Positions 1 to 10,672 of a DNA stretch of 64,000 nucleotides are shown piece after piece (within the stretch, counting starts at the first letter, position 1; each line of letters begins with the position of its first letter). This stretch comes from Yponomeuta sedellus (taxonomy: Eukaryota; Arthropoda; Insecta; Lepidoptera; Yponomeutidae), in contig OW203729.1 of NCBI GenBank assembly GCA_934045075.1, forward strand, positions 4,227,816 to 4,291,815, in the 5' to 3' direction. A program made the position numbers and the translations under genes. The notes under the pieces are model-generated. The model was not told where the DNA came from, searched no databases, and saw only the letters and a program-made list of their open reading frames with translations.

Positions 1-130
1 TGGGTCTACAGCTTGGCAAAAAAGTCTAGATATTAATGATGGCAACAATATCCATATACTAAAGTAGCAAAAAATTACTTTTCTCCTTTGTTTTGTTTTT
101 AAATTTCTAAACTTTTTTGCCAAACTATAA

Positions 131-199
131 ATAGCTTCTAAATAGGTTTTTAAAATTGTCCTTAGCACGGATTAGTGCATTAAAAAAATAATATAAAGT
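131..199 (+). mobile_element. tSINE-A 3' end fragment
   Basis: Carries the tSINE-A tail: 'ctaaataggttttt' followed by 'ttagcacggattagtgcatt' and an A/T-rich end. The tRNA-like head is missing, so this is a 5'-truncated copy. Confidence 0.7.
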
Positions 200-293
200 T
201 CATTAAGTCACAATTTCTGTATTACTTCGAATCAAAATATGTACTTCGACGTTTTCTTAAGACTGGCAACACTAGGCTTAGTGGAAATCTGCC

Positions 294-480
294 GAAACTG
301 TCAGATCGAAACCCCCTCGCCGAGACGGGTAGCGGTCTCGGCCCCAGGGCGCCGCGAAGTAGGCTGCGCGATAGCCGACGTTTCCTCCAAGTTATTAGCT
401 GTCGACAAAGGCCGTGGTTTGCGGCGATAGCCCGGCCACGCCTGCCCGCTCGACGCTCCTACCCCCGGTTTCTCGTACAC
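294..480. other. CpG-rich patch in AT-rich DNA
   Basis: About 190 bp that is clearly GC- and CpG-rich ('gccgagacgggtagcggtct') inside AT-rich flanks. Short frames are open on both strands, as expected from composition alone. It could be an exon edge, a promoter or an old repeat; nothing decides between these. Confidence 0.3.
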
Positions 481-630
481 CAATTATCTGGTGAACTTAG
501 AAAAAGACTCGAGATGTGGTGCTACCAAAGAATGCTCCGGATAAGCTTGACAAAACTGGGGGTAAGACACAGGTGTCTTTCACAATAATAATCCACTCAA
601 AACATGAATGCTCTCTAGTAAGAAACTGCG

Positions 631-991
631 AAGCGATCGTGGCCTAGTCGAATCGGGTGATTGGAATCAATCACTTGAGTTAAGCAACAACAGGCGCGGT
701 CAGGTGCGGGATGGGTGACCGTCCCGTGACTACCGTTAGTGGCATTTTTTCCGAGCGCTTCCGTGCTTCGCACGTTAAGCCGTTGGTACCGGCTGTCATG
801 TAATGGCAGTCGTTAAGCCATGTCAGAGGCCTCATGGGCGGCTTGATAACTTCTGACAGTAAGGCCAGCCACTGCCTAAAATCCTCCACCAACCCGGACT
901 TGGCCCCCGTGGTGGATTACGGCCTAACTTTCCTGCGATGTAGGAAGAGACCCGTGCCCCGGCAGTGGGGACATACAAGGGTCGATATCGC
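631..991 (+). mobile_element. 5S-SINE, full-length copy (reference copy)
   Basis: SINE whose first ~100 bases resemble 5S rRNA. 'gagttaagcaaca' (677-689) matches the 5S box A region, 'ggcgcggt' (693-700) the intermediate element, and 'ggatgggtgaccg' (709-721) box C, all in 5S order and near 5S spacing. A T-run ('cattttttcc') and an unrelated body follow. The 3' end reads 'gtgccccggcagtggggaca' then 'gggtcgatatcg', with no poly(A). A 10-bp TSD 'agaaactgcg' lies at 621-630 and 992-1001. This is the SINE3-type design, in which the Pol III promoter comes from 5S rRNA rather than tRNA. It is not a working 5S gene, because the first half of the 5S molecule does not match. Confidence 0.85.
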
Positions 992-1001
992 AGAAACTGC
1001 G

Positions 1002-2547
1002 TAAGGTCTCGTTTTTATGACTTGGGTTTGTCACGGCTATTTGGGCCCAAACGCTATGTCAAAACGCGATTAATTTACCGAGACACATGCAATTAGACGA
1101 CGTAGGCTTAGCCCGGGCATAATCCGCGCGATTCCCCTCGCTTTAACACCCTGACATAAACATAATCGCGCGAGAGAGCGACCTATTGAAACGTCCTATT
1201 CAGCCGGGCCTTTGTTCCGTGGCACGACTCAGGCGCACATTGGTTCATGTGCAGTGCGTCCTTCGTAAGCCTGAATACTTTACGTTTATTTGTTGGTACC
1301 AAATAAACGTTTTCTACTCTATACTATTCAGTGTACTTCCAGCTTCTGAATGGATTAATTAAGACGTATCTGCACGATTTTTTTAAATTATTTCATCAAG
1401 AAATTTCACAAAATACATATTAAGTATAGACAAAAATACCTACACCTGTATAGGTTTATCAGTCAGGTGAGTTACTCTTTCGTACAATTTACTTAGAGAA
1501 GCATGTTATTAGGTTGATTACGCGTTATGTTTTAACAAAGCACTTTTTTTTCATTACATCTTATCATTACGCATCAATTGAAATATTATATGTTATTCAT
1601 GTCTTCTTGGTCAGTACGCCCTTGACACAGCAGCCATGGTCCTCATGAAGAGGTCTAGCTGATGTTGCTTGCCTCCCGATGTCTCTCTTGTCTTGTATGT
1701 TGAAAATACCACCAGTGCTTTAGCTTCACTTTTTATCCAATTTTAATAACAACACTAATTCAATTATTCTATTTTTGTACATTACCTTATTGACTCACAC
1801 TTACTTGTTTGTTATTTATTCTGGGACTGTAGGCGGAGTTTCTTTATTGAATTCGAGTCTTCCTTAATTACATTATCGAATTATCGATACCATCATCCAT
1901 CTAGCTTTAGGGACGACAACGGAGGCAGTGCAAACGGCCCTGCGTTCACGACCTGCGCGTGCGCTCGCTGTAAAAGCTGAAAGGAACTAAATGCTCGCCC
2001 CGCCTGAGCGATTGCTCGTAATTCTCGTAAATATTATCGCGTAGTGCAATGCTGGTGCCACTCCTGAGCTGTGCCTGTGACAACGAGGTTTGTGGACCAC
2101 ACATAGGGGATTTTCTCTTCGAAGTGGTATGAAAACGCGCCCTAGCTTAAACGTAGAATAGAGTGCGTAAGATATTTCAATATGTGGTATGACATGGTAA
2201 CCAGGACTTCACAATCATGAATAAAGACGCAGACTGTTACAATTCAAAGCAATATACCCCTGTACACACAACCAGAGGTAGAGACAATTTAAATAGAGAC
2301 GGAGGTCTATACGAACTAAAAGACAAATTTCCCTAGGAATACCAATAGGCTTCACCATGGCAGCTTGTTCTTTTTTATGCCATTTTTTCTTCATATCAAT
2401 TTAGGTCTTGGAGTTAACACATACTGTTAATTTGTAAGGTTAAATTAGGCTCACCTGTTTCTGCGCTACAAGGCGTAAAAAGTTTTTGTGTAAAATTTTG
2501 TTCTCCTGGTATTAAAAATTGTAAATTCTCCTACTTGTAGTTATGTA
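1002..2547. other. Unassigned AT-rich DNA
   Basis: No gene or family recognised. A small hairpin (11-bp arms, 1282-1292 and 1300-1310) is the only structure seen. Confidence 0.5.
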
Positions 2548-2551
2548 CTAT

Positions 2552-2790
2552 CCTATCAGGAGACCATTTTCGCCAAAGATCACGAATGGTTTCTTTCGTC
2601 TAAAGGCCGTTTAGAGTCAGTTTCTGCGCTGAAATGTATGAAAAGGTTTTATTTACATTTTTGATCTACTAATAAGATGGCATGTAGAATTGTAGATGCT
2701 TTGTTCTACTGACTTTGTGGTATGGACTATACTGTTAGGAGATCCATTCTCGCCAAAGATCGCGAAGGGTTTCACGCGTCTAAATCCTGG
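2552..2790 (+). repeat. Diverged direct repeat (two units ~175 bp apart)
   Basis: 'aggagaccattttcgccaaa' near 2559 and 'aggagatccattctcgccaa' near 2737, each followed by similar sequence ending 'cgtctaaa', are diverged copies. In the frame of the downstream candidate reading frame both give PFSPKI.xGF.RL. This suggests either an ancient duplication or constraint on the peptide. Confidence 0.5.
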
Positions 2791-3082
2791 TGCTTTGTCA
2801 GTGGTCCAAAACTGGCTGGACCTGTTTGACGCCATAACATGGGCCAGTGACACGTTTGACGGAGAACACCCATACTTCCTCCACCACGCCAATATCTAGG
2901 AATATTCCCACAGGGACATAACACAAGAAGTCTGGGACAAGGCGGATCACAAAACACTCCCAAGAACGAGCCACCAATTAATGGGTACGTCAGAAGTGAT
3001 TGGTTTCCCTGTGGTCATCTCGCTGGGACTTGCCACATCAATGTCTCATGTCATAAATAAGAGTACTGGTACTTGTAAATAA
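2696..3082 (+). pseudogene. Unidentified broken reading frame
   Basis: One frame runs 128 codons with a single in-frame stop (2897-2899) before the terminal stop at 3080-3082. The first part reads ...GDPFSPKIAKGFTRLN, then WLDLFDAITWASDTFDGEHP; after the stop comes EYSHRDITQEVWDKADHK and finally VIGFPVVISLGLATSMSHVI. I do not recognise a family. The antisense strand is also partly open and local GC is higher, so chance openness is a real alternative. If genuine it is a decayed transposon or host-gene fragment. Confidence 0.25.
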
Positions 3083-3087
3083 TGAGG

Positions 3088-3178
3088 AACAGTATTTCTT
3101 AACGACTAGCGATGCTTATGCGTAGTTATTTATTGGGAGGTTAAACGGGTCCAATCGCGAGTATTAATTAGGTAAAGG
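3088..3178 (+). repeat. Q-family fragment
   Basis: 'gtatttcttaacgactagcg' followed by 'aaacgggtccaatcgcgagt' and 'attaggtaaa', matching the better copies at 39648 and 41632. Confidence 0.55.
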
Positions 3179-3395
3179 TCGGGTGTTGGCGACAGACCTT
3201 TTTTTATTGTTTTGACTTTTTGTACATATTGTCTTTTTTACTTGTGTCAGTTTTTTAAAATTTTGTTCTCTGTCTGCTCTTGTTATTAATTGTCTTGTAA
3301 ATACTATTGATTAAACTCGGATTTTCAATAAAAGATTTACCTATTATTAAAACAGAAAAGTAGGGCACCATACGGTGCTTAACAGTCGGGAATTC

Positions 3396-3501
3396 GGGTA
3401 ATTACGTTTTACTCAATAAATACTTGCGTTGGTCTTAACCTTAAATACTAGTTAGTTATATATTAAACGGGTCTACCGTTTAATATATAACTACTAACTA
3501 G
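3396..3501 (-). repeat. Q-family fragment ending in a hairpin
   Basis: Reads 'ggtaattacgttttactcaa' then 'taaatact', the reverse of the Q family. It ends in an inverted repeat: 'ctagttagttatatattaaa' from 3448 and the mirror 'ccgtttaatatataactact' from 3476, with a 5-nt loop. Confidence 0.55.
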
Positions 3502-3748
3502 CTGGTGCCCGCGACTTCGTCTGCGCAGCGCAGATTATCGGGTAGTTAATTTTTCTACTTACTTGACCGATAAGCGTCATATTTGGACAATTCACACAAT
3601 ATCTTTATAAATTATAACCTATGTGTTATTTTGATGTATAAGCTAAATTATTGTAAAGTTTCATTAAAGTCCATTCCGTACTTTTTAAGCGAAAGAGTAA
3701 CAAATATACATTCATATTTAAACTTTCGCGTTTATAATATTAGTAGGA
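3498..3748 (+). repeat. Dispersed arthropod-type repeat ('ctagctggtgcccgcgactt')
   Basis: Starts 'ctagctggtgcccgcgactt' and ends 'aactttcgcgtttataatat' then 'tagtaggaat'. The same start and end occur at 55760-55962. This end pair is widespread in arthropod repeats; I do not assign a class. Confidence 0.6.
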
Positions 3749-4350
3749 ATAATTAAGAACGTCTTTAAACAGATTTATTTATTAATTTTATTGCACTTAA
3801 ATATGATGATGTATAAAGAAATTTTATGTATGTATTAGAATTGAATCTTTAGGACAATACTTCCAATCGCTTACACTGGGATGGTTACAAGAATAATAGT
3901 CTCATTCATACAAAAGTAGATTCCACAAAAACACTTAAAATGGACTTAAGCCAGTTTATAACAGAAACTCCTCTCTTAAACCGGAATTAGCAGAATTTAG
4001 CTCAGCCTTAAGAGTGTTTTAGTGGGAGTTACTTTTCATAAATTAGACCATGAAACTTTCGTAACGACTACACATTGGATTACGTCTCTACTCACCATGA
4101 TAAGCTCTGCGAATTAGAGTAAAGCATGGTCGGACTCTTCCGAAAAAATTAAGTAAGTTGTAGCGGTGTAACCGTATCATCATTATTACTTGTGATTGCA
4201 CATAAGCGAATGAGGAATACGACGGACTGCCCCATTTTCGTTATTTCTTTTCTGTTATTGGATTTTAACCGGATAAACTGTTTTCAATCCTGAATAGTTA
4301 TCTAAGCTAGGCCTAATGTTGTTTGAGCAGTTACTTTTAACTTTTTGAGT
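3749..4350. other. Unassigned, with a MITE-like remnant
   Basis: Mostly unrecognised. 4098-4150 ('gataagctctgcgaattaga' then 'gcatggtcggactcttccga') resembles the interior and right end of the MITE at 15053-15230, suggesting a decayed relative. Confidence 0.4.
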
Positions 4351-4351
4351 C

Positions 4352-4397
4352 AACAAACGAGAAAGGAATAGTGGCTACTATTCCTTTCTCGTTTGTT
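4352..4397. repeat. Perfect 46-bp hairpin (21-bp arms, 4-nt loop)
   Basis: Left arm 'aacaaacgagaaaggaatag' plus t, loop 'ggct', right arm its exact complement. A partial third copy of the arm ('aaacaaacgagataaac') follows about 15 bp later. Confidence 0.8.
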
Positions 4398-4480
4398 TAC
4401 GTGCAGTGTGCGGTAAACAAACGAGATAAACTTACTAGGCTTTTTGTTGGAAGACTCGGACCAGGTTTCGCTCCGATTCG

Positions 4481-4570
4481 CACCAACCCGGACTTCGCCC
4501 CCGCGATGGAGTATGGCCTATCCTTCCTGCGATGTAGGAAGAGACCCGTGAAATACAAGGGTTGATATCA
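4481..4570 (+). mobile_element. 5S-SINE 3' fragment
   Basis: 'caccaacccggacttcgccc' through 'gggttgatatca'. The 5S-like head is absent and the 'ccccagcagtggggac' block before 'atacaaggg' is deleted. Confidence 0.75.
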
Positions 4571-5150
4571 AGAGTTCATAACACTGGTTCAGAAGGCGTC
4601 CGACACTCAGTCTGGAAATACACCACCCGGGTGGCTCCAGCTCCCAACAGACCTCTCATTATGCAAACGGAAACGTAACAAGCGTTTGTTATGATAATTC
4701 AATTTCGTGGTCGGCGCGCGTGCCACACCGCGGTCGTGACGTCACGGCGTACCGGGAAAACTGCGTGATTCATAATATGTCGAAGTCGAAAAGGGAGGTT
4801 CCGCTTTCGGCTAGGGTTTTCGGGACGCCTTTGTTTAATTAGTAACATCGTTGAGGATGTTTCTACCTGGCGCTCCATCTTGCTCGCACGTTTCCTCTTC
4901 CATCTTGCTCGCGCATTGGGACATTATTAAATATTCTTGAAATAATGGTGTACGTTTGGTAATGTGGTCTGTGTCGGCACTAGAAACTAAAATGGTAAAA
5001 TAATGAGTGTACTTTTGACGAATGAGATCCGCGAAGTCGCTAGATAAAAATTAAGTTTTTTACATTCTTGATGAGAGATGATTTCAGTTTGTAAGTATTT
5101 GTAAAACATGGACTTACCAAATTGCGAGAGAGATGCTGCTTTTGTTTTCC

Positions 5151-5197
5151 GACTAAAACGTTATTTTTTTTTTTGTTAAAAAAATAACGTTTTAGTC
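5151..5197. repeat. A/T-rich hairpin with ~20-bp arms
   Basis: 'gactaaaacgttattttttt' (5151-5170) is complementary to 'aaaaaaataacgttttagtc' (5178-5197), with a 7-nt loop. Confidence 0.75.
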
Positions 5198-5199
5198 AG

Positions 5200-5262
5200 A
5201 AGAGGGTCTGCTGGAAGAGAGCACTTCTTGCACGAAGCACGCCCTTGTACATTTATATTTTA
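5200..5262 (+). mobile_element. L3-like LINE 3' UTR fragment
   Basis: 'gggtctgctggaagagagca' resembles the L3 3' UTR start seen at 11008 and 45420. Short and diverged. Confidence 0.35.
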
Positions 5263-6535
5263 GAATGGTGAAATAAACCATTATAATATTAATATGTTGA
5301 TGATATCAGTAAGTCAGATGTTAGTTTTCCTAATAAAATAAAAGCAGGCGCCATGATACCATCATCAACTTTTATTAGTATTAGGTCCTTTTTTCCTCTG
5401 CGATTTATGTAAATATTATTATACTATATACTTCGGTAGGTATGAATATTCGCGAAAGAGATCTCTCAGGATCATAGTAAGGCAGACGCAGATCTCTGCT
5501 TAGCCCTGCGTTCCGATTCGGTGCCTACCTACCCGTTTCACTCCTCCACTCCGACTTCCCAAGATTTGCTGAAGATCCCCCCGCCCCCATTCGTATTGTG
5601 TGGTCGTGTGGAATAAAGTATATCAGCGTGTCAAATGTAGGGTTAGAAGCGGAATAACCCAACGAATCGTGTCCGCGGAGTGCGCGAGCGCATATTGATG
5701 CGCGCGCACGAACAGCGCATGCTAACGAAGCACCATGTTTCACTGACATCCATACTGACTGCCTTACTGCCTGGCGTGGACTCGTGCGTTTGTTATTGCA
5801 CTTGTCAACAGTCCTTTCGGCCATTCAACAGTCTTTTAGAAGTATTCGAAGTACTCTGTACATTGGGCGGTGACTTCGGTATTTCGACGGCAAGAACCCT
5901 ACCAGCGTTCGTAAGCACAACCCAATATTGACTTAATATTCTAAATAATACTATAGGGTATTATTCTATATAACACATAAGTACGAGTATTCTACTCTAT
6001 ACGGTATTATTAATTCTTTAGTATTGTTATTGCTCATGATTATATCGCACATGGCACTGACTGAAAATCAGCGCTGAAGGCTTGTCCATCAGCATATTGC
6101 TGAGTCAGTTGCCATTTATAGCAGCAGTGACACGCGGTGACCTTTCGTTTTTCTTCGTTCTTTTTGTTTTTTGTGAATGTTATGTTTAGTAATATGTTTT
6201 AAATTTGTTACTGTGGCGTGTGCACTGTTTCTACAATAAATGTTTTTCTTCTTTAATTCCGGACTCACTTACTTTTTTACATTCGATGTCGTTATATCAC
6301 ACATACCTCGACTGTACAATACATACATACCAACAAAAATTACGCATTTGTAGACATATCCGTCAAGTGGTCTTACCTGGAAAGAACAAAACAAACATCA
6401 GCTGATATGATGATAGAAACAACTCGATCAATCCTTGGCCCGAACAAACAGTAAAATAAAACATTAGATACCCGACTGTGACGTAAAAACGAGGACTTCA
6501 GTGCGTAGACATTGGAGATTACTCAAGTAGTACAG
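5263..6535. other. Unassigned DNA
   Basis: A locally GC-richer part (5500-5760) holds overlapping short frames on both strands with no family signature. The rest is AT-rich and unrecognised. Confidence 0.4.
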
Positions 6536-6540
6536 CACGC

Positions 6541-6761
6541 TAACTGCGAAGGAAAATATCGTGAGGAAACCCGCGGCGTGCTTGGCTCCGCACGCATTGA
6601 CGTGTCTTCCCTGTGGGCTAGGCAGACTAAGCTGTAGGGATGGTATTGATGCAGGGCAAACCTACGCCAATTAAAAATTATAAATCAAAGTATTTAAATA
6701 AGCAATAAGGCAGGGCAAACCTACGCCAATTAAAAATTATAAATCAAAGTATTTAAATAAG
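6541..6761 (+). mobile_element. tSINE-B body fragment with a tandem duplication
   Basis: 'gcgaaggaaaatatcgtgag' then 'ccctgtgggctaggcagact' match the body of the copies at 45583 and 53724. The 3' part is duplicated: 52 bp beginning 'gcagggcaaacctacgccaa' occurs at 6651-6702 and again, identical, at 6710-6761. Confidence 0.75.
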
Positions 6762-7349
6762 GTGTACAATAAAGAATATTCTTATCTTATTAACTTTTTC
6801 AAGTGTGAATCTTGGAAACGTTAATTTATATTTATTCCTAGTATCAGTATTAGGATGGCAACTTCATTGTTGGCAACTTAGCTTCACTGGCTGTAGTTCA
6901 GGATATTGGGACGTTTCAGTCGAACACCTGATCCAGTCGAACCTCTTATTTGACATCAAAAGCTCGTTTGTAATGTACTATAAATTTAAAAACATTTATA
7001 TTTTTATTGCCCTTGCATTTTTTATCCCGGAAATTATGCCTGGAATTCTGGCAACACTAATCCCAATACGCCTCGCAGGAGCTTAGAATTGAGGTGATGA
7101 TAAACAGACACGCTGATAATGATGATGATACTTTTAGACTGAGTAGTTGAATCCTCAAGTTGAAACTAAATTTTTTTATTACCACTACACATTATAAACT
7201 TTATTCCGGACTCATTTACTCTTCCAACGAAAAATTAAACAAGTGAATCCGGAATTCGGAATGATTGCACCCGTTGAATTCTGACAATGACACATAACAA
7301 TTAAAACTAATCAAATCGATAGGGACTAATAGCATAACATAACATTTAC

Positions 7350-7522
7350 ATACAAGCACATACATTGCTTCTGGCCCACACTAGGATACCCTGTGTCGTG
7401 GGAACCAGAAACAGCGACCTCACAAACATCCAAGACTTGAGGTTTTTTTGTCCCCAGCCGGGGTTCGAATCCAGGACCTCTTGGTAGACAGATGCGCTAC
7501 CGCTGAGCCACAGAGGTCGTCA
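7350..7522 (-). mobile_element. tSINE-C copy
   Basis: On the minus strand: tRNA-like head 'gacctctgtggctcagcggt' with a box-B-like 'ggattcgaaccccgg', then 'ggacaaaaaaacctcaag' and a tail ending 'tgtatgtaaatgtt'. Matches 19309-19520. Confidence 0.75.
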
Positions 7523-7814
7523 ACAGGGTAATAGGTACAACAGGTTAAGTTAACAGTCCTAAATTGCTAAAAGGTCGAGCAATTAGTATTTTGCGCATAC
7601 ATTTCGCGAAACGTTCCAACCACCAACGCATCGCCTTCAGAGCCGAATTCCTTGGCGCGATTCAATATCGTAAATTCTCAAAAAAACGCATTGTTTTGTT
7701 CACTCACCGCAATCATTCATTGACATTGGCCAAAAGTCTTTGAAAGCATCAGCCTTGACATGCTACACTTTACGCCTAAAGCTAAATTACGTGGTGCACA
7801 TTCAGTGATTTTGC

Positions 7815-8201
7815 GGGTTCGTCCACTCGGATCACAGAAACGGATCGCATCAAACCAAGCAAAATATTCCACTCGATCCAAATGGACTCCATCTTTGATT
7901 AGATTTTTTCCATTCTGTCCCCGCCATTAATCTTAGTACGAAGGTTACGGTATAATCATGATTTTTGTGATTCTTGATGCTGATTTTAAAGTAATAAAAC
8001 AATAGTTATTCTAAGAAAATGTATCGTATTTTATGTGTTAAAAAATATCGATTACCTTCCTAATTAAGATTAGTGGTGTGATCCTAATGGAAAAATACTA
8101 ATCAAAAGTGTAGTCCATTCGGATCACATGATCCGAGTGGAATATTTTTCTTGGTTTGATGTAATCGGTTGCAACTGTGAGTGATCCGAGTGGACGTAAC
8201 C
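7815..8201. mobile_element. hAT-like MITE, 387 bp
   Basis: Inverted ends: left 'gggttcgtccactcggatca', right complement 'ggttacgtccactcggatca'; complementarity continues for about 65 bp with gaps ('catcaaaccaagcaaaatat' on the left, its mirror near 8140-8160). An 8-bp duplication 'gattttgc' lies at 7807-7814 and 8202-8209. Eight-bp TSDs point to the hAT superfamily. No transposase frame, so it is non-autonomous. Confidence 0.75.
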
Positions 8202-8209
8202 GATTTTGC

Positions 8210-9430
8210 CGTAATGTGGCGGTGCCCAGGAGGGTAATGTGTTTGGCTTGTTGTAATTATGTATGCCCGCTTTTATGGTCGCTCGAAGCTACTCAAACAC
8301 ACCTATTTCTACTTGTAACATTCAATAAGTCACAGTTTCTGTGTAATTTTGAATTAATTGCTTTGATTCATTAATTGATTGCAATAGTTGCATTTTGGCC
8401 AATTAGGTCTAAATCATATCTGTGCGTATGACATAGGCGTCACGGAAACAACAAAATGCTGGCCGTAATGTGAAGTAATGGTGTCATGAATAGATACGAG
8501 AGCAAAAAAGAATAAAAAAACACAGATTTTTTTTAATATAAAAACTACGGTCTAAAACTTACGGAAAAACCGCAAATCGTAAAGATCCTACCTGCTTACC
8601 ATTTAATTTTCAGCAGTCGCGCTTTTCCATTTTTTGTAGTTTTTTTTTTATTTAATTAAACGTTAATGTGGGTGCCTCCTTTTCAATTGCACCGATTTTA
8701 TGTCACTGCCAAATTCACGTGGAATTGACGTAACGCGCTTAATGAATTCCCCGCGGGCTAAATGGCATGTTAATGGATGCGCAGGCGCATGCGTCATGAG
8801 CACTTGGGATGTCCTCGAGGCGAGGAACTAGAAAAGGAAGACAGCTGTTTCGCATCCGCTTGGAATGTCGCGAAGTGTAATGAGTTCTTTTCGACCAGTG
8901 CATCTTTTCCAAAAAGGGTTTAATGGAAGCTAGAATCCTCAAATAAGTAAATTTGAGGTCAAACTACACATATAGAAAATGATTGTAACGTTTGATTCGC
9001 CCCTTTTCACTTCATATCTGATCAGTCAGAGCAGACTGAGTGTAACGTGATATTGATATCATTTGTGCTATTTCAGAACAAACGTATCATTTACATGATT
9101 GTATTATACAGGATCCATGACCATAATGAATCAGCCCGTATTCGTCCACTGCGTGACATAAGCACTTTTCTTTCCGTCCTCAGCCAACCTCATCCAGCCA
9201 TTCCCAGCAATCTGCGCGGAATGTTTTCTAGTTCGTGGTCTCCACAAGAGATCCTGTGTAACCCTATCGGCTGTTGGTACTTCAACTTGATACACCACTT
9301 CACTTCAATTTGCTAGTTTTATAGGCAATTTCAATCAACTCAGTTATTTGGCTACGTCTCTCTCATTTCTGATGTGTTCCATCAAAGAGACTCCGAGCAT
9401 AGCCCGTTCCATAATACGCGGAGTTACATA
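8210..9430. other. Unassigned DNA
   Basis: No gene seen. 8320-8345 ('caataagtcacagtttctgt') resembles 206-226 and 57589-57608, a minor dispersed repeat. Confidence 0.4.
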
Positions 9431-9680
9431 GGGCGAGATAAATAGTCGCTTCTAAGAACGAGTCTTAGCGAAAGCACTTGCTTAAGAATCGATTTGTCTA
9501 TCATAGACAGTACTTTGGCACTCTCTAAGTCGCGAAACCCGGACTAATTCTTAGCATTGGCCTAAGAACATGCTTAGCTAAGCAAATGTCTACTTTGATA
9601 CTTAGCTAAGTTAACCTGAAGTAATGCTTAGGGAAGCTTGAGTACGGACTTGGGCTAAGCAACGACTATTTATCTCGCCC
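9431..9680. mobile_element. MITE, 250 bp (copy 1 of 2)
   Basis: Terminal inverted repeats: 'gggcgagataaatagtcg' and its complement 'cgactatttatctcgccc'. About 90% alike to 16831-17080. Flanks are 'ata' and 'tta'; copy 2 has 'taa' on both sides, so a TWA target and a PIF/Harbinger-like origin are suggested. The interior repeats 'cttag'-type motifs and has no coding frame. Confidence 0.75.
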
Positions 9681-9987
9681 TTAGAATCGGTGGACTAGTC
9701 CTTTTGTCATCAGTCAGTGTCCACGTTGATGCACTGCTTGAAGACTGTTGTCTTCAGGCTCTGAGGAATAGCCAAAGAAAAAGTTGACGCCTGGAATCCA
9801 GTTGGATTCGGCTGCGTTCGGAAAAAAGAGTCCAAATCGCGGTCTCTTTCTCGTTGACGCCTCTGCCTAGCTCAATAGTCTTCTCTAAGTAAACATATTC
9901 CTGGAAAGCTTCGAGGGCTCCCTCACCGACAAAGACCAGTTTCGGCATGACATCATCATTGAACCTCAGTCTTTTCCAGGTTTGTCC

Positions 9988-10095
9988 ACATCATCATCGA
10001 CCCATTATGTCCCCACCAAGGGGCACGGGTCTCTTCCCTGAGGAAGGTATAGGCCATAATCCACCACGGGGGCCAAGTCCGGATTGGTGGAGTCG
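9988..10095 (-). mobile_element. 5S-SINE-related 3' end with GAT tail
   Basis: Minus strand: 'ccaccaatccggacttggcc' to 'ttggtggggacataatgggt' then 'cgatgatga'. Ends in 'taatgggtcgatgatgatg' rather than 'gttgatatcga', as in the fragment at 61051. This resembles the LINE tail from which the SINE 3' end may derive. Confidence 0.65.
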
Positions 10096-10374
10096 GGTGA
10101 TTTGTCCTGTGACCCCAAAAATACGATTGACAGGACCTTTCCTTGCCACTTGTGAGCTATTATTATGCTCCTCACGAATGGCGCATCCGTCGCGCCACTT
10201 CGTCGGCGCTTCTAGAAAGTGAAGTGGCCCACTCGCTCCGGACGTCCGTCCACGGTCTTAATTGTCACTTTTAATAGGTCGAGTGCGAATTTTGCATGTG
10301 GTAGAATTATTAAGACGGAAATGGGTGTTTGACATGATGGTGAAAGTTATATTCTTCTTCTTATGATGTCGTTG

Positions 10375-10490
10375 ACAACCTCTGTGACGCAGCGGTAGTG
10401 CATCTGCCTACCATACGATAAGTCCCAGGTTTGACAGCCGGCTGGGGACAAAAAAACCCCAGGACTGTATGTAAATATTAATGTTATGTT
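10375..10490 (+). mobile_element. tSINE-C copy
   Basis: 'acctctgtgacgcagcggta' head, box-B-like 'caggtttgacagccgg' (decayed), then 'ggggacaaaaaaacccca' and 'ctgtatgtaaatatt'. Confidence 0.75.
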
Positions 10491-10672
10491 AAACCAGTCA
10501 AATTTATTGGCCTAGAAGTCAACCACGCGCACACCAGCTTCCAATAATATTGAAAGTAATATTGAAGATATGATTGCAAAAGTAATGCAGGGTAAAAAAC
10601 ACAACGACTGCTAAACTCTTAAACTCCTGCTGTTCTTGTGTTCTACTTATGTCCTTTGAATGTGTATATTTT

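Noticed and set aside
668..722. A genuine 5S rRNA gene
   Set aside because: Only the internal promoter half resembles 5S; the 5' half and 3' closing stem do not, and the sequence continues into a SINE body in every full copy.
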